Source of the DNA: Megalonaias nervosa
Lineage: Eukaryota; Mollusca; Bivalvia; Unionida; Unionidae
Direction of reading: 5' to 3'
NCBI GenBank assembly: GCA_016617855.1
Contig: JAECUM010016870.1
Coordinates: 1 to 64,000 of the forward strand
Length of the DNA: 64,000 bases
A program made the translations under genes and the position numbers. The notes under the pieces were generated by a model. The model had not been told where the DNA came from. It made no database searches and saw nothing but the letters and a program-made list of their open reading frames with translations. This document shows, in pieces, positions 1-11,859 of the stretch (within the stretch, counting starts at the first letter, position 1; each line of letters starts with the position of its first letter).

Positions 1-850
1 TGATGATATTATATTCACAAATATAAAGTGAATAGGGTAAGAGGTTACTGAAATACAAATACTGGAAAAATTATTAAAAGCATCAACCAATATGTGTCCA
101 CAATTCTTGACCCCATGACCCCCATGCAGAGTCGGAACCCAGAATGGGTTACAGTAATGGGAAAAAAGGTGTATCCTTGATGCTATATTCCAAACATGAA
201 GTGAATTTGTAAAGAGGCACATCATTTGCCAAACCCATATTTAATAATCCACTTTAATTCTTTCATTCACACTTACCATGACCTTTGACCTTTGAACTCT
301 GAAGTCAATAAGCTTCTTAATAACCTGAAGTGCAAGAGTGCAAGTCATTCAAAATGTTTGGTCCAGGTTTGTTATATAAAACTAATGTTACTGTGCGGAA
401 TTCATTTTTTTTCTTCTAGTCACAATGACCTTGACCAATGACCATTTGATCCCACAACTCAGTAGGCTACTTCCTTTCCCCACATTCAAGCCTTCCATAA
501 AATTTGTTTCAGGTATGTGATTTAGAGCTGATGTAATTATGCAGAAATCATTTTATTCTTTCACAGTGACCTTAACCTTTGACCTTTAGATCCAAAATCA
601 ACTGAGCTCTTCTCTATCCCAACTGCAAGCCTTCCACAAAGTTTGGAAAATGTAATTGATAAATGACTCAAGTTAATGTGCATAAACCATTTTCTTCTTT
701 CAGTAATGTAAATGATGGAGAACTCAAGTTATTGTGTAGAAACTATTTTCTTTCATAAGAAATGGCATTGTCCATTGACCTTTTGAGCCCAAAATTGATA
801 GGATTCTTCCTTTCAAATTGCTTGGACCCTTAGATACATGCTGGTAAAAA
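1..850 (+). repeat. Degenerate tandem array, family i (TGACCTTTGACC monomers, ~145 bp)
   Basis: Monomers start with a block like TGACCTTTGACCTTTGAAC and continue with 'aaatcaatagg..cttcttcc', then a stretch ending 'tgtgcagaaatcatttt'. The blocks begin near 279, 426, 567 and 776, so the first spacings are 147 and 141 bp; the last (209 bp) holds a partial internal duplication. Related arrays lie at 30,780-31,830 and, reversed, at 55,300-55,520. The repeat is noncoding and too diverged for a recent expansion. Assignment to one family is by eye. Confidence 0.7.
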
Positions 851-3419
851 TATTTCTCAGCACCTGTATGTTAATACTCCAGCCTTTTACAACCATCTGT
901 CCTTAAAGGCTTCTCTAATATCTATGGTAGTACCCCTGGTCATTATTACTTGACTCAGTAAATACCATGAAGTCTTGAGCCACATTGAAATTAGCATACC
1001 ATCTTGTTGAAGTGATAGAATATCTAGTATACTGCACAGAGTCTAAAGTTAGTAACCACACTCATTTCTATGGAGACTTTTAATGCCTACAAACTTCTTC
1101 ATCTTAAAAAAATGAAGATCAATAGGCTAATTCTATGCACTGCAATATATAAAGCTAATAGGATATGGAGATATTGATTTTTTTGGAACCAGTCTGCAAA
1201 ATGCATTCTAAAACCTGATCATCAGTGTGTGAAAGTGCAAAAAGACACCTAGTCTGAACCACTGATGTATTTAAAGTAATGACAAATCTCTGGTGGAAGA
1301 TAAAAAGTAACTTGTTGGAAGACAACTCTGCACTGAACCAAGATGATCAATGATTATAAAGGAAAGGAAGACCTAGAGAACTTGTAAATATTTTTGACGG
1401 TAAGAATCAATTGTGAATAAAAGCGTGACTGATGGTATTAAGCAATGATTGTAAATATCAACAGAATCAGTCTGGACCCATTTAACCCACATTTCAAGGA
1501 AACATTAGTGATTTCATTCCCAGCTTTTATAAGTCAATGTGAACGTGTACCATCATAAATGTAAATATTCTGATCCATTAAATTTTCTGGGCACCATATT
1601 TTTAAAATATGTGATAATTTTCAAGAGTAAGAACTTTTCAGGTCATCAAATATGTTTTTTTCAAGTTGACAAAAACTAAAAATTATGCTGGATTGTAAAC
1701 TAAGCAATGCTTGAGCTGTACTAAGAAAAATGGCAAATGAATAGACTGTGAAACCACTTTGGTTTTTATCCTAATTGTCATGTATTAAATGAATTTGCTT
1801 TCAGTAGGCAAACAACTAACACACTCCACAACCTTTAATCACACAGTTCCCTAAACAAAGCTGTCAATGCAAGTTTCACATGTACTAATCATCTCGCTTC
1901 TATTAAATGGCAGATTTCCCACTAATGACCCCATCATGTACTAAATAGATGAGAAAAATATATAAATTCATTAGCACATAAAAAGGTAATAATCTTTACT
2001 ATCCACATATCTGCAAAGCATAGACTTAATCTGATAAGTGATATATTTATTCAAAATAAGTCATTGGTTTGTGTCTTTAACTTCTGTGCTTAAGCACAGA
2101 AACATGACAACATTAAAGTTCAATCTGAGAAACGTGGAAATTCATCAAAATTAAATATGTATACTTGAATAATGTTAGTAACTAGTTATCTATGAAAATA
2201 ATGTATAGATCACCTTTCTACTTTGTATAAACTCTTAGATACCATTTCACTAGATATATTAATATGCAAGAAATTACTATCATTCCAACATTAATAATTT
2301 CATCAACAAAAAAAGTTCTCACTGCATTTTGAATTCTATTTATCGCAAGTACTTTTCAGTATTCCCCATTCCAATGAGCAAAATGAACATAGAAGCAAAA
2401 TTGGTAATTACAATTTATTCATGTAAGTTAACTTCTGAATAAACAAATAATAGCTCAATCCAACTTTCTCAAAGTGCCTTTTAATCACACCTGTTTGAAA
2501 TTACACATTGGCATGCATCAAAATAATCATTGCATGAACTATCTTAAGGGTAGATGTGACAGACTTGAGGGCTGCAACTTAACCATTCATGGACCACACA
2601 AACTATCATGTATGATGCTGTTTTCCTTTAAAGGAGACAACAGCCTGTCCCCTTAATGGATTTGGAAATCATCAAATAGCATTACCACCTGATTAAACTT
2701 GTAATTGGTATAGCACATATTTGATGATAGTACTCTTCAACTGGGGAATTAAACAGTCAAGAAGCATTTCCTTCTGTACATTTTATTGTATATTAACACT
2801 TATAACTGACTGACTGTACCATGGTTGACCCTAGTTTATAAATGAAACTACCTGACCTAAGAAAGCATTCCAATGAAGACCTTTCCATTCTTAATGCTGA
2901 GCTAAACTATCTCCTTAATTCCAAATTACACTGGATGTACTTAACTATATATTAAGAACTTTACACCTACTAAAAGAGCTACAAATTTCACAACAAACTG
3001 TCAAACAACTTGATGTTTGGTTATACAGTGAAACTTGCTATCAGTGACTTATTGTAAGTCTACAAACACATCACTTCCACCAATAATGACTTCTTTGTTT
3101 CAATGGGCTGAAAGCCTCATTGTCACATTCCCCATTATTAGGTGCCATTGGGCTATGGTTGACCTGATATTTAATAGAAACTCGGTTACTACAATTAATA
3201 GTAAATAAAAAAGTACCCATCTACCATAGCCAACTACTCTACAACAAGAAATTATTAAATTCATCAAGATGATTAAGAAAATTATATCTAAGACAGAGAT
3301 AAATACAACATGATATAACAAAATTCAGTACTTTGATTATAACTCTTACAAAATACACTACATGACATAGAAATCGGACAATTTAACTCAACCAAGGTCT
3401 AATCAATATCAATGTGCAT
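851..3419. other. AT-rich noncoding stretch, no feature seen
   Basis: Only short random open frames (60-73 codons) occur. I see no protein motif, mobile-element end or repeat longer than a few tens of bases. Confidence 0.6.
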
Positions 3420-4035
3420 TACATTCCAAATTCAGTACAAATTCAATCAGAAATAACTGAGTTGTAGTGCAGAAATGAAACAGAACTGGTCTAGCAACCA
3501 AGGTCTACAACTCCACTTAAAATGAAACAGAACTGGTCAGACAACCAAGAGCTACAGTTCCACTTAATATTGAAATTAAAGAGAACTAGTCCAACAACCA
3601 AGGGCTACAACTCCACTTATTATTGAAATAAAAAAGAACTGGTCCAATAACAGAACTAGCCCAACAATCAAGGGCTACAACTCCACTTATTGTTGAAATG
3701 AAAAAGAACTGGTCCAACAACTAAGGGCTATAACTTCATTGAATATTGATGCAGAATGCTGACAATCAGCCTCAGCCAAGATCCAAGTGAAATGAAGATG
3801 TCAAACAAAGTTGGCTGAAATCCAAAATAAAGAATTTTTTCTGTGAAATTGAAAGTGGGGTTATAACTCTACAAAATGATGATGATGTAAAATGCTGACA
3901 ATCAAATTCAGCCAAGGCCTTGTAAATATGAAGCTTTATACAAATTTTGATTTAAATCCTATAATTTAGGGAGTTAATGTGAGGAAATGAAAGTGGGGTA
4001 GTCAAGACAATCAAGGACGAGAACTATGCACAATG
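3420..4035 (+). repeat. Family iv repeats plus a 47-55 bp short tandem repeat
   Basis: From about 3,450 to 3,730 the segment 'aactggtccaacaacca / agggctacaactccactt' recurs at 3,484, 3,531, 3,583, 3,638 and 3,708 (spacing 47-70 bp, one partial unit). It runs into longer family-iv monomers built on 'ataactct..gatgatg..aatgctgacaatcaa' (3,761 and 3,897, 136 bp apart). The short unit looks like an internal expansion of the 'caagggctataactc' part of family iv. Confidence 0.6.
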
Positions 4036-4078
4036 CTGCCAATCTCTTCAGCTGATGTGTGCTTGTATGTGAGTGAGC

Positions 4079-4186
<108 letters not shown>

Positions 4187-4232
4187 ATTTTGACCTTTAT
4201 TTGAGCTGCATTTGTAATGGACAGCATCACAA

Positions 4233-4499
4233 GTCAACACCATGACACTATAGTTCATTTCACACAGCATCGTGAATTTTATCCTATCTGCAACTCAGTA
4301 AATTATTAGTTTAGTATCATTAAATGAAGCCAAAAGTACCTAATTCATTTCACACAAAGTATTTCTAACGAATTAGGTAGTTTTAACTACCGGTACATTT
4401 AATGATGCTAACCTGAAAATTTTTACAGATTTACAGATAGAATCAAATTTGTAATGCTGTATGGAACAAACTCTAACGTAGTCCCATTCCAATATTGAC
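4233..4499. repeat. Long imperfect palindrome (fold-back or MITE-like), ~267 bp
   Basis: Left and right halves match as inverted repeats with a short centre near 4,362. Best blocks: ATCATTAAATG (left, from 4,316) against CATTTAATGAT (right, to ~4,407), ACCTAATTC against GAATTAGGT next to the loop, CTATCTG against CAGATAG, and ACAGCAT against ATGCTGT further out. It lies 50 bp from the (TA)n tract. No clear target-site duplication is visible, so the outer limits are approximate. Confidence 0.6.
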
Positions 4500-5517
4500 A
4501 CTCTCAGTCACCAACTTAATTCACACACAATTAACAACTTTGGTTTAGAGTTTACTTATAAAGTATAGTGTTTCCATGCGCCGCATAAAATGTTTAGTTT
4601 TTGTGGCTTGGTGTGAGCAAAAGCTTTCAATATCAGCATGGCTAGATCACATGACTTAAATTTATAAATTGAAATCGGCAAAATCCAAACCAAGCCAGTC
4701 CCCAAGCAAAAAAACACATGGTTACTAATTTATTGTGAACAAGAGTAAATACAAGCACTGATGATATACAAAAAAATTAAACTCCATAACAAAGAAATAT
4801 CTTGATATTCAAGCATTTATTTAAAAATATATCAAATAATAATCAGTAATGGTTTTCAGGTTCCAGTGCAACTGATTTAGTGTCGACACTGATGCATGGA
4901 ATTGAAATGTGCAATTGCCCATTGAAATGGAAACTCATTGTTTCTTAATTTCTTTGCAGTACTTCTTGATTTCTCCATGCCTAAATTGGAAATATGTGCC
5001 ATAGAAGGCAAACAAAACCTTTGATGAGTAATCCTTTGAAACTGGAACATTATGTTTATCTTCATCTGCAGCACTTGTACTGGGAACTGGTGTGGATTTA
5101 TCATTAGTACTGTTTTTTTTAAAAAGTGAACTTATCGATCTTTGTGCCATGACTACAGATTCTTTAATGCAAACAGAATGAAGCAGAAAGTGACTGCTTT
5201 GATTAAAATGTATGAAGAGAAAGAGGAGTGCATTAATTTATATTATTTCATCTTGAATCAAATATCAAACACTTGCAATTTATCAAAGAGACAAGCTGAC
5301 TCTCCTAGTGCTGTGTTGTTGCCAATAATCACTGATCAAAGTCAGCCAGGATACAGGACTACAACTGATGGAAAGAATAAGTCGGCTTCTTACAGACTTT
5401 GATGTTGAGACAATTAACTTTCAAGACTTAAAACACATTTTAGAGTTTGTTGGTACACGAATACTGACAGCCTCATCTTTTTCTGGTATAGAGGCAAATT
5501 TTTGGGGTAAAAACCAG
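4500..5517. other. Noncoding stretch; one weak minus-strand open frame at 4,935-5,150
   Basis: The minus frame encodes 71 residues starting MAQRSISSLFKK and followed by a Ser/Pro/Thr-rich segment. This resembles the low-complexity start of hAT- or zinc-finger-type transposase-derived proteins, but no zinc finger or catalytic motif follows, and other frames are open too. I do not call a gene. Confidence 0.3.
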
Positions 5518-5529
5518 CAAATACCAGTG

Positions 5530-5785
5530 TTGTTGTTGTTGTTGTTGTAGGGCTTAATGCCATTTTTCAGCACATGATAGGCTATACATGGCAGCCAGTA
5601 TTAATAGTAGAGGAAGAAACCGGGAAATACCTGGAAAGAACCACCGACCCACGAGAAGCTACTGGCAAGCTTTCTCACATATCCACGTTCGCCGAATCCG
5701 AGACTCGAACCCACGCAGAAAGAGGTGAGATGGCAGTGATCTGTAACGGAGAGCACTTTAGACCACTCGGCCACTCGGGGCCCCC
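5530..5785 (-). mobile_element. SINE-B copy 1 (tRNA-derived, CAA tail)
   Basis: Read on the minus strand, the head contains an A box TGGCCGAGTGGT and a B box GGTTCGAGTC at tRNA-like spacing, then a body ending 'aaaaatggcattaagcc' and a (CAA)n tail. It is flanked by perfect direct repeats CAAATACCAGTG at 5,518-5,529 and 5,785-5,796, a good target-site duplication. Other copies are at 43,059-43,290 and 43,752-43,954. The head suggests a Ser/Leu-type tRNA ancestor (inference). An open frame through it has no coding meaning. Confidence 0.88.
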
Positions 5786-5834
5786 AAATACCAGTGAAAC
5801 AGAACCTCTGAACTGACATTAGGAAATCAGGCAT

Positions 5835-6080
5835 CTGGCAGACATAACTCCTCTAAATGTTGATGTTGAATGCTGGAAATTGAAGATTCATTAATATAAA
5901 GATACATGACACATCCTTGTGTATAGTGAAATCCAATATTCTTTACTAAAGTTGTACTGTGGAAACCAAATGAGGTGCAATCAGGGGCCATAACTTCAGC
6001 AAATGATAACGAAGAATGTTGGAAATTAAACTCATGCATGGTCTTCTCAGTATAAAGCTGCATGCCATACTGGTTCAAAT
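5835..6080 (+). repeat. Family iv repeat, two degenerate monomers
   Basis: 'tgctggaaat' at about 5,871 and 'tgttggaaat' at about 6,017 start matching segments some 146 bp apart, each followed by 'tcatg/tcatt..tataaag..gcat' and preceded by 'cataactcc..aaatg'. Confidence 0.55.
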
Positions 6081-7470
6081 ACCATTGAACATGGTGGAAG
6101 GGCTGAATGCAATGTAATTCATCAGTCAGTCAGTCAGTCTGGTTCAAATTTAACAATCCTTCATTAAGTAATCATACCTGCCACGTAACAGCATGCCACA
6201 AAAAAACAAGTTTTTTAACTCTTAATGTTATGAACATAGTGATGTTTATAACAATATGATTTCATATAAAACAGAGAGAAACCTTTTATGACACAGTGAT
6301 TCTCATATCTTGTAACCTGTATAAACAGTAAACAGTCATGAGCTGCATAGGTTTACACTTAATGTTTACTGAATACTAGTACCCCTGGAGAGTTCATACA
6401 GTTAATTCTCATGCTATTAAAAGATGCATGAAATTGAATAACCACCATTCCATACATTATTTAACTGAGCGACAATAGCCAGGGTAATTTGTGTTGCTAG
6501 TCCTGTGAGCATTGCTGTTAAAAAAACCATTACACTAATATGCACAACTCAAGCTAACAATATGGAACACTCCAATTCACTGAAGTTAGATAAATGAGAG
6601 AAGTGTATTGCAGAAATATTACAGCTATTGCTCTTGGTTGTTTTGTATCTTTGTAAAGGATAATTATTGACTTGTACATTATTCATGGCAAATGTTCTTC
6701 AAGTAAGATTTTACTCCACACATGTATTTTTGAAAATGCAAAGTATGGTTATTTCGGAATGGTAAAATTAGGAGCAGTATTGGAAGGCACAAGGTTGAAA
6801 CATTATACACTGATGTCATCAACTGTCAGTAATGCCAAGATCTGACATGATAACCAATGAGGTCATTATATAGTAGTCACTCCATCACAGCAATGCTGTC
6901 ATAGTAGACTAACAATGAACTGAACTGATGAGAACAGGAAAATCTGCATCTACAAGTTAACACTTGACTCCAGTCCAACAATTAGTAAAAATTTAGAGTA
7001 ATTCATCATTAAATCATAAACAATAGAAAGTGGATGCTAATTAAATTCTGAATTTCAAAGCTGATTTCAAAGACAAACATTTTTGATGCCCATCATGACA
7101 GTTGTTGTGCAAATAGTGTTACTCTTGTCCACAGACTGTCTGTCAATCCATAAAACCCCGCAGTTTTGTATTTAGGTAATTTTAGGTACAATGGTGGGGC
7201 AGCTGTATTCCATGAACACATTTCCAGTTTTAATAATGTCTATATGGGTGTGAGTGTTTGTGTGTGTTTGTGTACAAATGGTGATGATATATGAAAATTT
7301 TAAGTTTATCAGCTAGTGCTTTGTTTAGAAGTGTATTAAATTCATCCAAGAAAACAGTAATTTTCTTTTACAAAAACTGAATTTGGGCCTCAAAACCCCA
7401 CCATCACCATCTGGAAATGTTTTGTCAGGTTCAAGTGTAATGCTACAGAAAGCAAAGTTAGGAAGATAGG
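6081..7470. other. AT-rich noncoding stretch, no feature seen
   Basis: It contains a short (CAGT)n run near 6,123 and a small GT-rich run at 7,250-7,275. No coding or mobile-element signal is visible. Confidence 0.6.
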
Positions 7471-7473
7471 CAA

Positions 7474-7862
7474 GCAATGATATCACTGAATGCTGGAAGA
7501 TGGGCAACCAAGGGGCAATGATATCACTGAATGCTGGAAGATGGGCAATCAGGGGACAATGATATCACTGAATGCTGGAAGATGGGCAATCAGGGGACAA
7601 TGATATCACTGAATGCTGGAAGATGGGCAATTAGGGGACAATGATATCACTGAATTCTGGAAGATGGGCAACCAAGGGACAATAATATCACTGAATGCTG
7701 GAAGATGGGCAATCAGGGGACAATGATATCACTGAATGCTGGAAGATGGGCAATCAGGGGACAATGATATCACTGAATGCTGGATGATGGGCAATCAGGG
7801 AACAATAATATCACTGAATGCTGGAAGATGGGCAATCAGGGAATAATGATATCAATGAATGC
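7474..7862 (+). repeat. 41-bp minisatellite, ~9.5 copies
   Basis: The unit reads 'acaatgatatcactgaatgc' followed by 'tggaagatgggcaatcagggg'. The landmark TATCACTGAA starts at 7,481, 7,522, 7,563, 7,604, 7,645, 7,686, 7,727, 7,768 and 7,809, exactly 41 bp apart; a decayed unit follows at 7,850. The array runs straight into a family-iv monomer (to about 7,960), and its unit resembles the 'aatcaaggg..ataactc..gaatgctggaaatc' part of that family, so it is probably a local expansion from within one monomer. Confidence 0.93.
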
Positions 7863-8094
7863 CAGAAATCAAACTTGTCTGAAGTGTCATCTATATAAAT
7901 GCCCATACCAAATTTAGTTTGAAAACCAACAAACCTTGATAAAGTTATGCTGCAAGTCTGAAGAACTGGCAATTTCATTGAACCTTTCATACTCTCTGGG
8001 TCTCCACATAGAATTATTTATTATTAATTTTTTTAGGATGCATTTAGTCCTGTTCATACTCTAACAATCAAATCTACCATTTTAAAAAAATCCC

Positions 8095-8790
8095 ATGGTC
8101 GAAGAAGAAGCAGACAAAATGGGGACAGGGCTAAGCTCTGCAGTGAAGTCTGCCATCAATGATACCTTTTCTGTAAGTACTTGTATGGATCACTTTGTCA
8201 TTACTTCCCAACTTAATAAGGATTTTCTTTCCAGTCCTATTAACACTCTTGCCAATTTTGCAGTTGGCAAAACTTTCATTTTCCAGAAAAGGAAAAAAGT
8301 AACGTTTGACACTTGCATTTTAATGGTTTTACTGGAATATAAAACTGACCAGTTTAAAATTAAAATTTTCACCCAAAATAACTTCAGTGAGACTGAGGAA
8401 GACCTTGAAGTTGATTTTGAAAAAAAAGTTGTCAGGCCCTGCTTCAACTTGACAAAAGAAGTTTCTCTTTGGCAAATTTCTAAGAAAGATTTTGCACAAA
8501 GATTAATCCTTAACTGCAAACACTTGAATCAATACAAATGTCACTTTCAGATGGAAACTTTACATTCTGCCATCAAGCCAATAAAAAAACAAAATATGCT
8601 GGTTTGCCTCCATTCACTTCTAGAAGCATATTATTCTATTCCCATTCATGCTCTGCACAGACTTTAGAGTATGTCTGGATATAACATAGTTTATGAACTG
8701 ACTTGCTTTCCTATTTGCATGTCATCTGCTCTTTTTGCATGCACAAAGTTATTAAAGCCTATTCCAATCATGATGCTCAAGTCTTGTAAA
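8095..8790 (+). pseudogene. DIRS-type (tyrosine-recombinase class) retrotransposon reverse transcriptase, broken remnant
   Basis: An open frame of 190 codons (8,095-8,667) carries reverse-transcriptase fingers/palm sequence typical of DIRS/PAT-like elements: RLILNCKHLNQY near residues 134-145, HFQMETLHSAIKPI just after, then AYYSIPIHALHRL where the family has DAYYSIPIHPDHRKYL. The first catalytic Asp region (family SLDLKDAYYS) reads HSLLEAYYS, so the catalytic Asp is missing. After the stop the homology continues in another frame at about 8,676-8,780 (YELTCFPICMSSALFACTKL, matching the family's YEFTCLPFGLSSAPRVFTKL). That shows a frameshift and a dead gene. The first ~90 residues (DHFVITSQLN...) are not recognised. 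No terminal repeats were found, and family-iv repeat begins where the homology stops. Confidence 0.7.
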
Positions 8791-9450
8791 TGATGTTACA
8801 GAAAGCTGGAAATCAAATTTATTCATGGTCTCATCAATGTAAAACCATCTCCCTAATTTGGTTGAAATCCTCCAACAAATCTTGGTAAAATTATGTTGTG
8901 GCAATGAAAGTCAGGATGGCAGAAAATTGAAAGGCATAAATCCTGCAAAAGATGTTGTAGAAAGCTGTAAACTGAACTCACTCAAAATAAAGCCGTATGC
9001 TGACAATTGCCAGTAAAGTTATGCTGCATAAACCAAAATCAGGAGCACTGCCAATCAAGGGGAATAACTCATGTAAATAATATGGTATCATAGAAATATT
9101 CAAAGTCACATCAATATAGAGTCACATATCAAAATTTGGTAAAAATCCAACAATTCATAGTAAATTTATCTTGTAGAAATTGAAATGATGATAGATAGAC
9201 TGGTAAATGCAGAAACATGATTATAACTTTAGGATTTAGCCAACTTTGGTGTGCAGGACTCCAGTTAAGGTAGTCATTGTGCGGAAGCAAAAGTTGGTAT
9301 CTGACAATCAGGGACAACAACTCTGCTAAATAATGACATAGAAAGCTGACAAATGAACTAAGCCAAGGTCTCACGAATATCAAGCAGCATACTAAATTTA
9401 GTTGAAATCCAGTAATTATGGCAGTGATCAAGTGAAAACAAAACAAGGGT
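8772..9450 (+). repeat. Family iv degenerate array
   Basis: Repeated blocks include 'agaaagctggaaatcaaa' (8,801), 'agaaagctgtaaactgaac' (8,959), 'agaaagctgacaaatgaac' (9,346), 'ggtctcatcaatgtaaa / ggtctcacgaatatcaa' and 'ttggttgaaatcc / tagttgaaatcc'. Spacing is irregular, roughly 130-160 bp. No coding signal. Confidence 0.6.
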
Positions 9451-9584
9451 TGGCTAAAACAGATTGAAGGATGGACAGGCTCAATTTAATACCCCACATT
9501 AAATTTAAATGTTATGTTCATACTCCTTGGAGACAAAATATTTTATTTGTATTCTTCTATGAAAAGGTGGGTACAAAAAGCCGG

Positions 9585-9760
9585 TTTTTTTTGGGTTTTT
9601 TTGTTGGGGGGGTTCATGTTGGTTTTAATGGAACATTTATATCATGCAAATGAAATGGAAGCTAATTCCCAAGGACACAGCATGGGCAGATATTGAACCC
9701 ATGACCCTTGGATTATGATTCCAATACTCTACCAAATTGGCTATCACAGCTCACACCTAT
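9585..9760 (-). mobile_element. SINE-C copy 1 (tRNA-Met-like head)
   Basis: On the minus strand, 'gatagccaatttggtagag' gives an A-box-like start. A five-pair stem TTGGA/TCCAA encloses loop ATCATAA (anticodon CAT), and GGTTCAATATC is a B-box-like element. The body ends in A- and C-rich runs (T/G runs on the plus strand near 9,583-9,611). A second copy with the same layout is at 21,292-21,490. The tRNA fold is degraded, so this is a SINE rather than a working tRNA gene. Confidence 0.65.
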
Positions 9761-10573
9761 GCCAGTAAAAGGTAAAATACAGGTCATAGTGACCTTCATA
9801 TATCTTGTAAGGGTGCGATACAAACAGATGCATCATCCTGTTTCATTATTCAAGGCGCTGATAAATTACACATATTGTACAATGAATCCTTAGTGACTAA
9901 TTTTGTAAGAAGGATGTAGTCAGTAGTGGCCCTAGAATAGCTGCCAGCAAGTGGCTCCCTATTTGAACCATGCAATCAGCAACCACCCCATCCAATAATT
10001 TCTTCTCAAATTTTGTGCCTCATTTGCAGTAATGTTCAAGATGCGTTCACTCATCAACTTTTATGTTTCTAGATAGGATGTGTACACAACATGTTAAAAA
10101 CCTAAAGTGTGGTATTGATAGAGATACATTACGATTATCTGTTTTAAAGATTTCAGCATGAACAAAGCTTGAGACATAAAATTAAACACTAAATTTAACC
10201 AAAATCATAATTTCAGGTAAACAGTATGTAAGCAGGGTGCAACAACCCTGTGTGGTCATGAGCTAAATCCGAAAACTTGACCGAGAATGTATAAAACAGT
10301 TAAACCCCTTGACCCTCTCCCCATGTAACCCACATCAACTTATGGTCTAAGACTCAGAAGAAAGAATTAGATGTAGTGAAGTTGTATATATGTATATGCA
10401 TCCATGTGTACATATGCAATTCCATCACCAGTGATGATACAACAGCGTTCTTGTACTTCACAGAAGCGAGCTGACAATATTTGTATCGTTAATCTTCTTA
10501 TCACAATTTTTTTATTGATATCCAGTTTATATTGTGCATATTCAAAAAAATATCAGCTTCTAACTGGCAGTAA
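9761..10573. other. Noncoding stretch, no feature seen
   Basis: AT-rich unique-looking sequence with only short open frames. Confidence 0.55.
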
Positions 10574-10575
10574 TA

Positions 10576-10784
10576 CTGTATATATTCACTCATAAATCAA
10601 GTCAAATTGCCAACAACAAAGATCCTGATCTGCCATATCATAATGCACCTACAGACTAGGGTATATGTTTGTTCTACTGATTACTCCTAACAAACTGCAC
10701 AGGACCAGATCAGCTGGTACATTATGTGACAGCAGATCTGGCTCTGTGCAGTTTGCAGTTGGACTCGTGAGCAGGTATATATGG
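10576..10784. mobile_element. MITE-T copy 1 (TA-flanked, ~209 bp)
   Basis: Inverted ends: 'ctgtatatattcactcat' at the left and, reversed, 'ccatatatacctgctcac' at the right, with TA on both sides (10,574-10,575; 10,785-10,786). The interior carries 'gatctgccatatcataatgcacc' split around its centre and a matching 'gtacattatgtgacagcag', so each half can also fold on itself. Homologous to 14,468-14,689 and 46,761-46,975. No protein; it would depend on a Tc1/mariner-like or other TA-targeting transposase (inference). Confidence 0.78.
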
Positions 10785-10927
10785 TAATATTCTGTATGTG
10801 AATTTAAGAGAATGACAAAGTGGGTGAGTTTCAGGTGAGGGTAGGCAAATTCTCTGAACCAAATCAAGACAGCGCTGTTAGCAATCACAATTTCAAGTGC
10901 TCAAGACCAGGTCAAGTCTACCACTTT

Positions 10928-11056
10928 CAAAAGTTGTCTTAAAATCTGTGCCCACTGTAGCCCCAGTTGTCAAAAGTTGTCTTAAAATCTGTGCCCACTG
11001 TAGCCCCAGTTGTCAAAAGTTGTCTTAAAATCTGTGCCCACTGTAGCCCCAGTTGC
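10928..11056 (+). repeat. 43-bp direct repeat, three copies
   Basis: 'caaaagttgtcttaaaatct' followed by 'gtgcccactgtagccccagttgt' starts at 10,928, 10,971 and 11,014. The copies are essentially identical, indicating recent duplication. Confidence 0.97.
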
Positions 11057-11859
11057 AAATATCACCACAACATGTAGATTATTCATGAACTCTTATCATC
11101 TACAAAATTGTTTTCAGCCAACTAGAAATTGACAGCAAACTTTTTCCCCAACAATAAATGAGAATAACCAGTTCCAGTAAACATGGAAATGAGCTATCAC
11201 ATGGAAACTCTTATTGATGCAGATTTTCAATTTATATCTCTTCTTCTCGCATATTTAATAGCTAAGATAAACTCTTCTAAAAAATAAGAGAAAGGAAACA
11301 AATACAAATTGAATAATGGAACAGAAATGTTTCATTTTCTTCTACAAAGGAAATCTGCAATTCTGCAGGCTGAAGAACAAAATGGCTTCCCCACAAATCT
11401 GTAGCAAAGACACTCAATAATAATCACAGAGATTCTGTTGAGCAGTCGGTCTTGACCGTAAACATATTTTAATTTATATCCATGCATAATTAAAGACTTT
11501 CTCTACCAGTTTCAAAATAGGGTCCAGGGTCCATGGAATTAGGACATTTTATGCATCAGAAATTGGGAAGCCAATTTTTTAACAAACTGTCAACACACAA
11601 AATTTACAAACAAAAGTTTCTTGAAAGTTTAAATAATTCAGTAAACATTTATTTTTATGTCATTTTTCCCTTCAAAGAAAGTTAATAACAAGCTGTATGC
11701 TATAGTCATTTTTGGTGATAATTTGACCGTAACAATTGGTAGGTATTCCTGACAAACGTTTTATATATTCTCCTTGTCAACAGTAGCCACACAAAGAGAC
11801 TGCAACCTACTTAAGCTGGAAAGAATTTCCAAGAAATCAAGATATCATTTCTTCTTTTT
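11057..11859. other. Noncoding stretch, no feature seen
   Basis: AT-rich, no repeat ends and no open frame of note. Confidence 0.55.

Noticed and set aside
4935..5150. Transposase N-terminus (MAQRSISSLFKK, Ser/Thr-rich)
   Set aside because: Only a low-complexity start; no zinc finger, DDE or dimerisation motif follows in any frame.
5574..5834. Open frames on both strands across 5.6-5.8 kb
   Set aside because: They lie within SINE-B copy 1, whose GC-richer sequence leaves frames open by chance.
9700..9760. Functional tRNA-Met gene
   Set aside because: The acceptor and D stems do not pair and the sequence continues into a SINE body.
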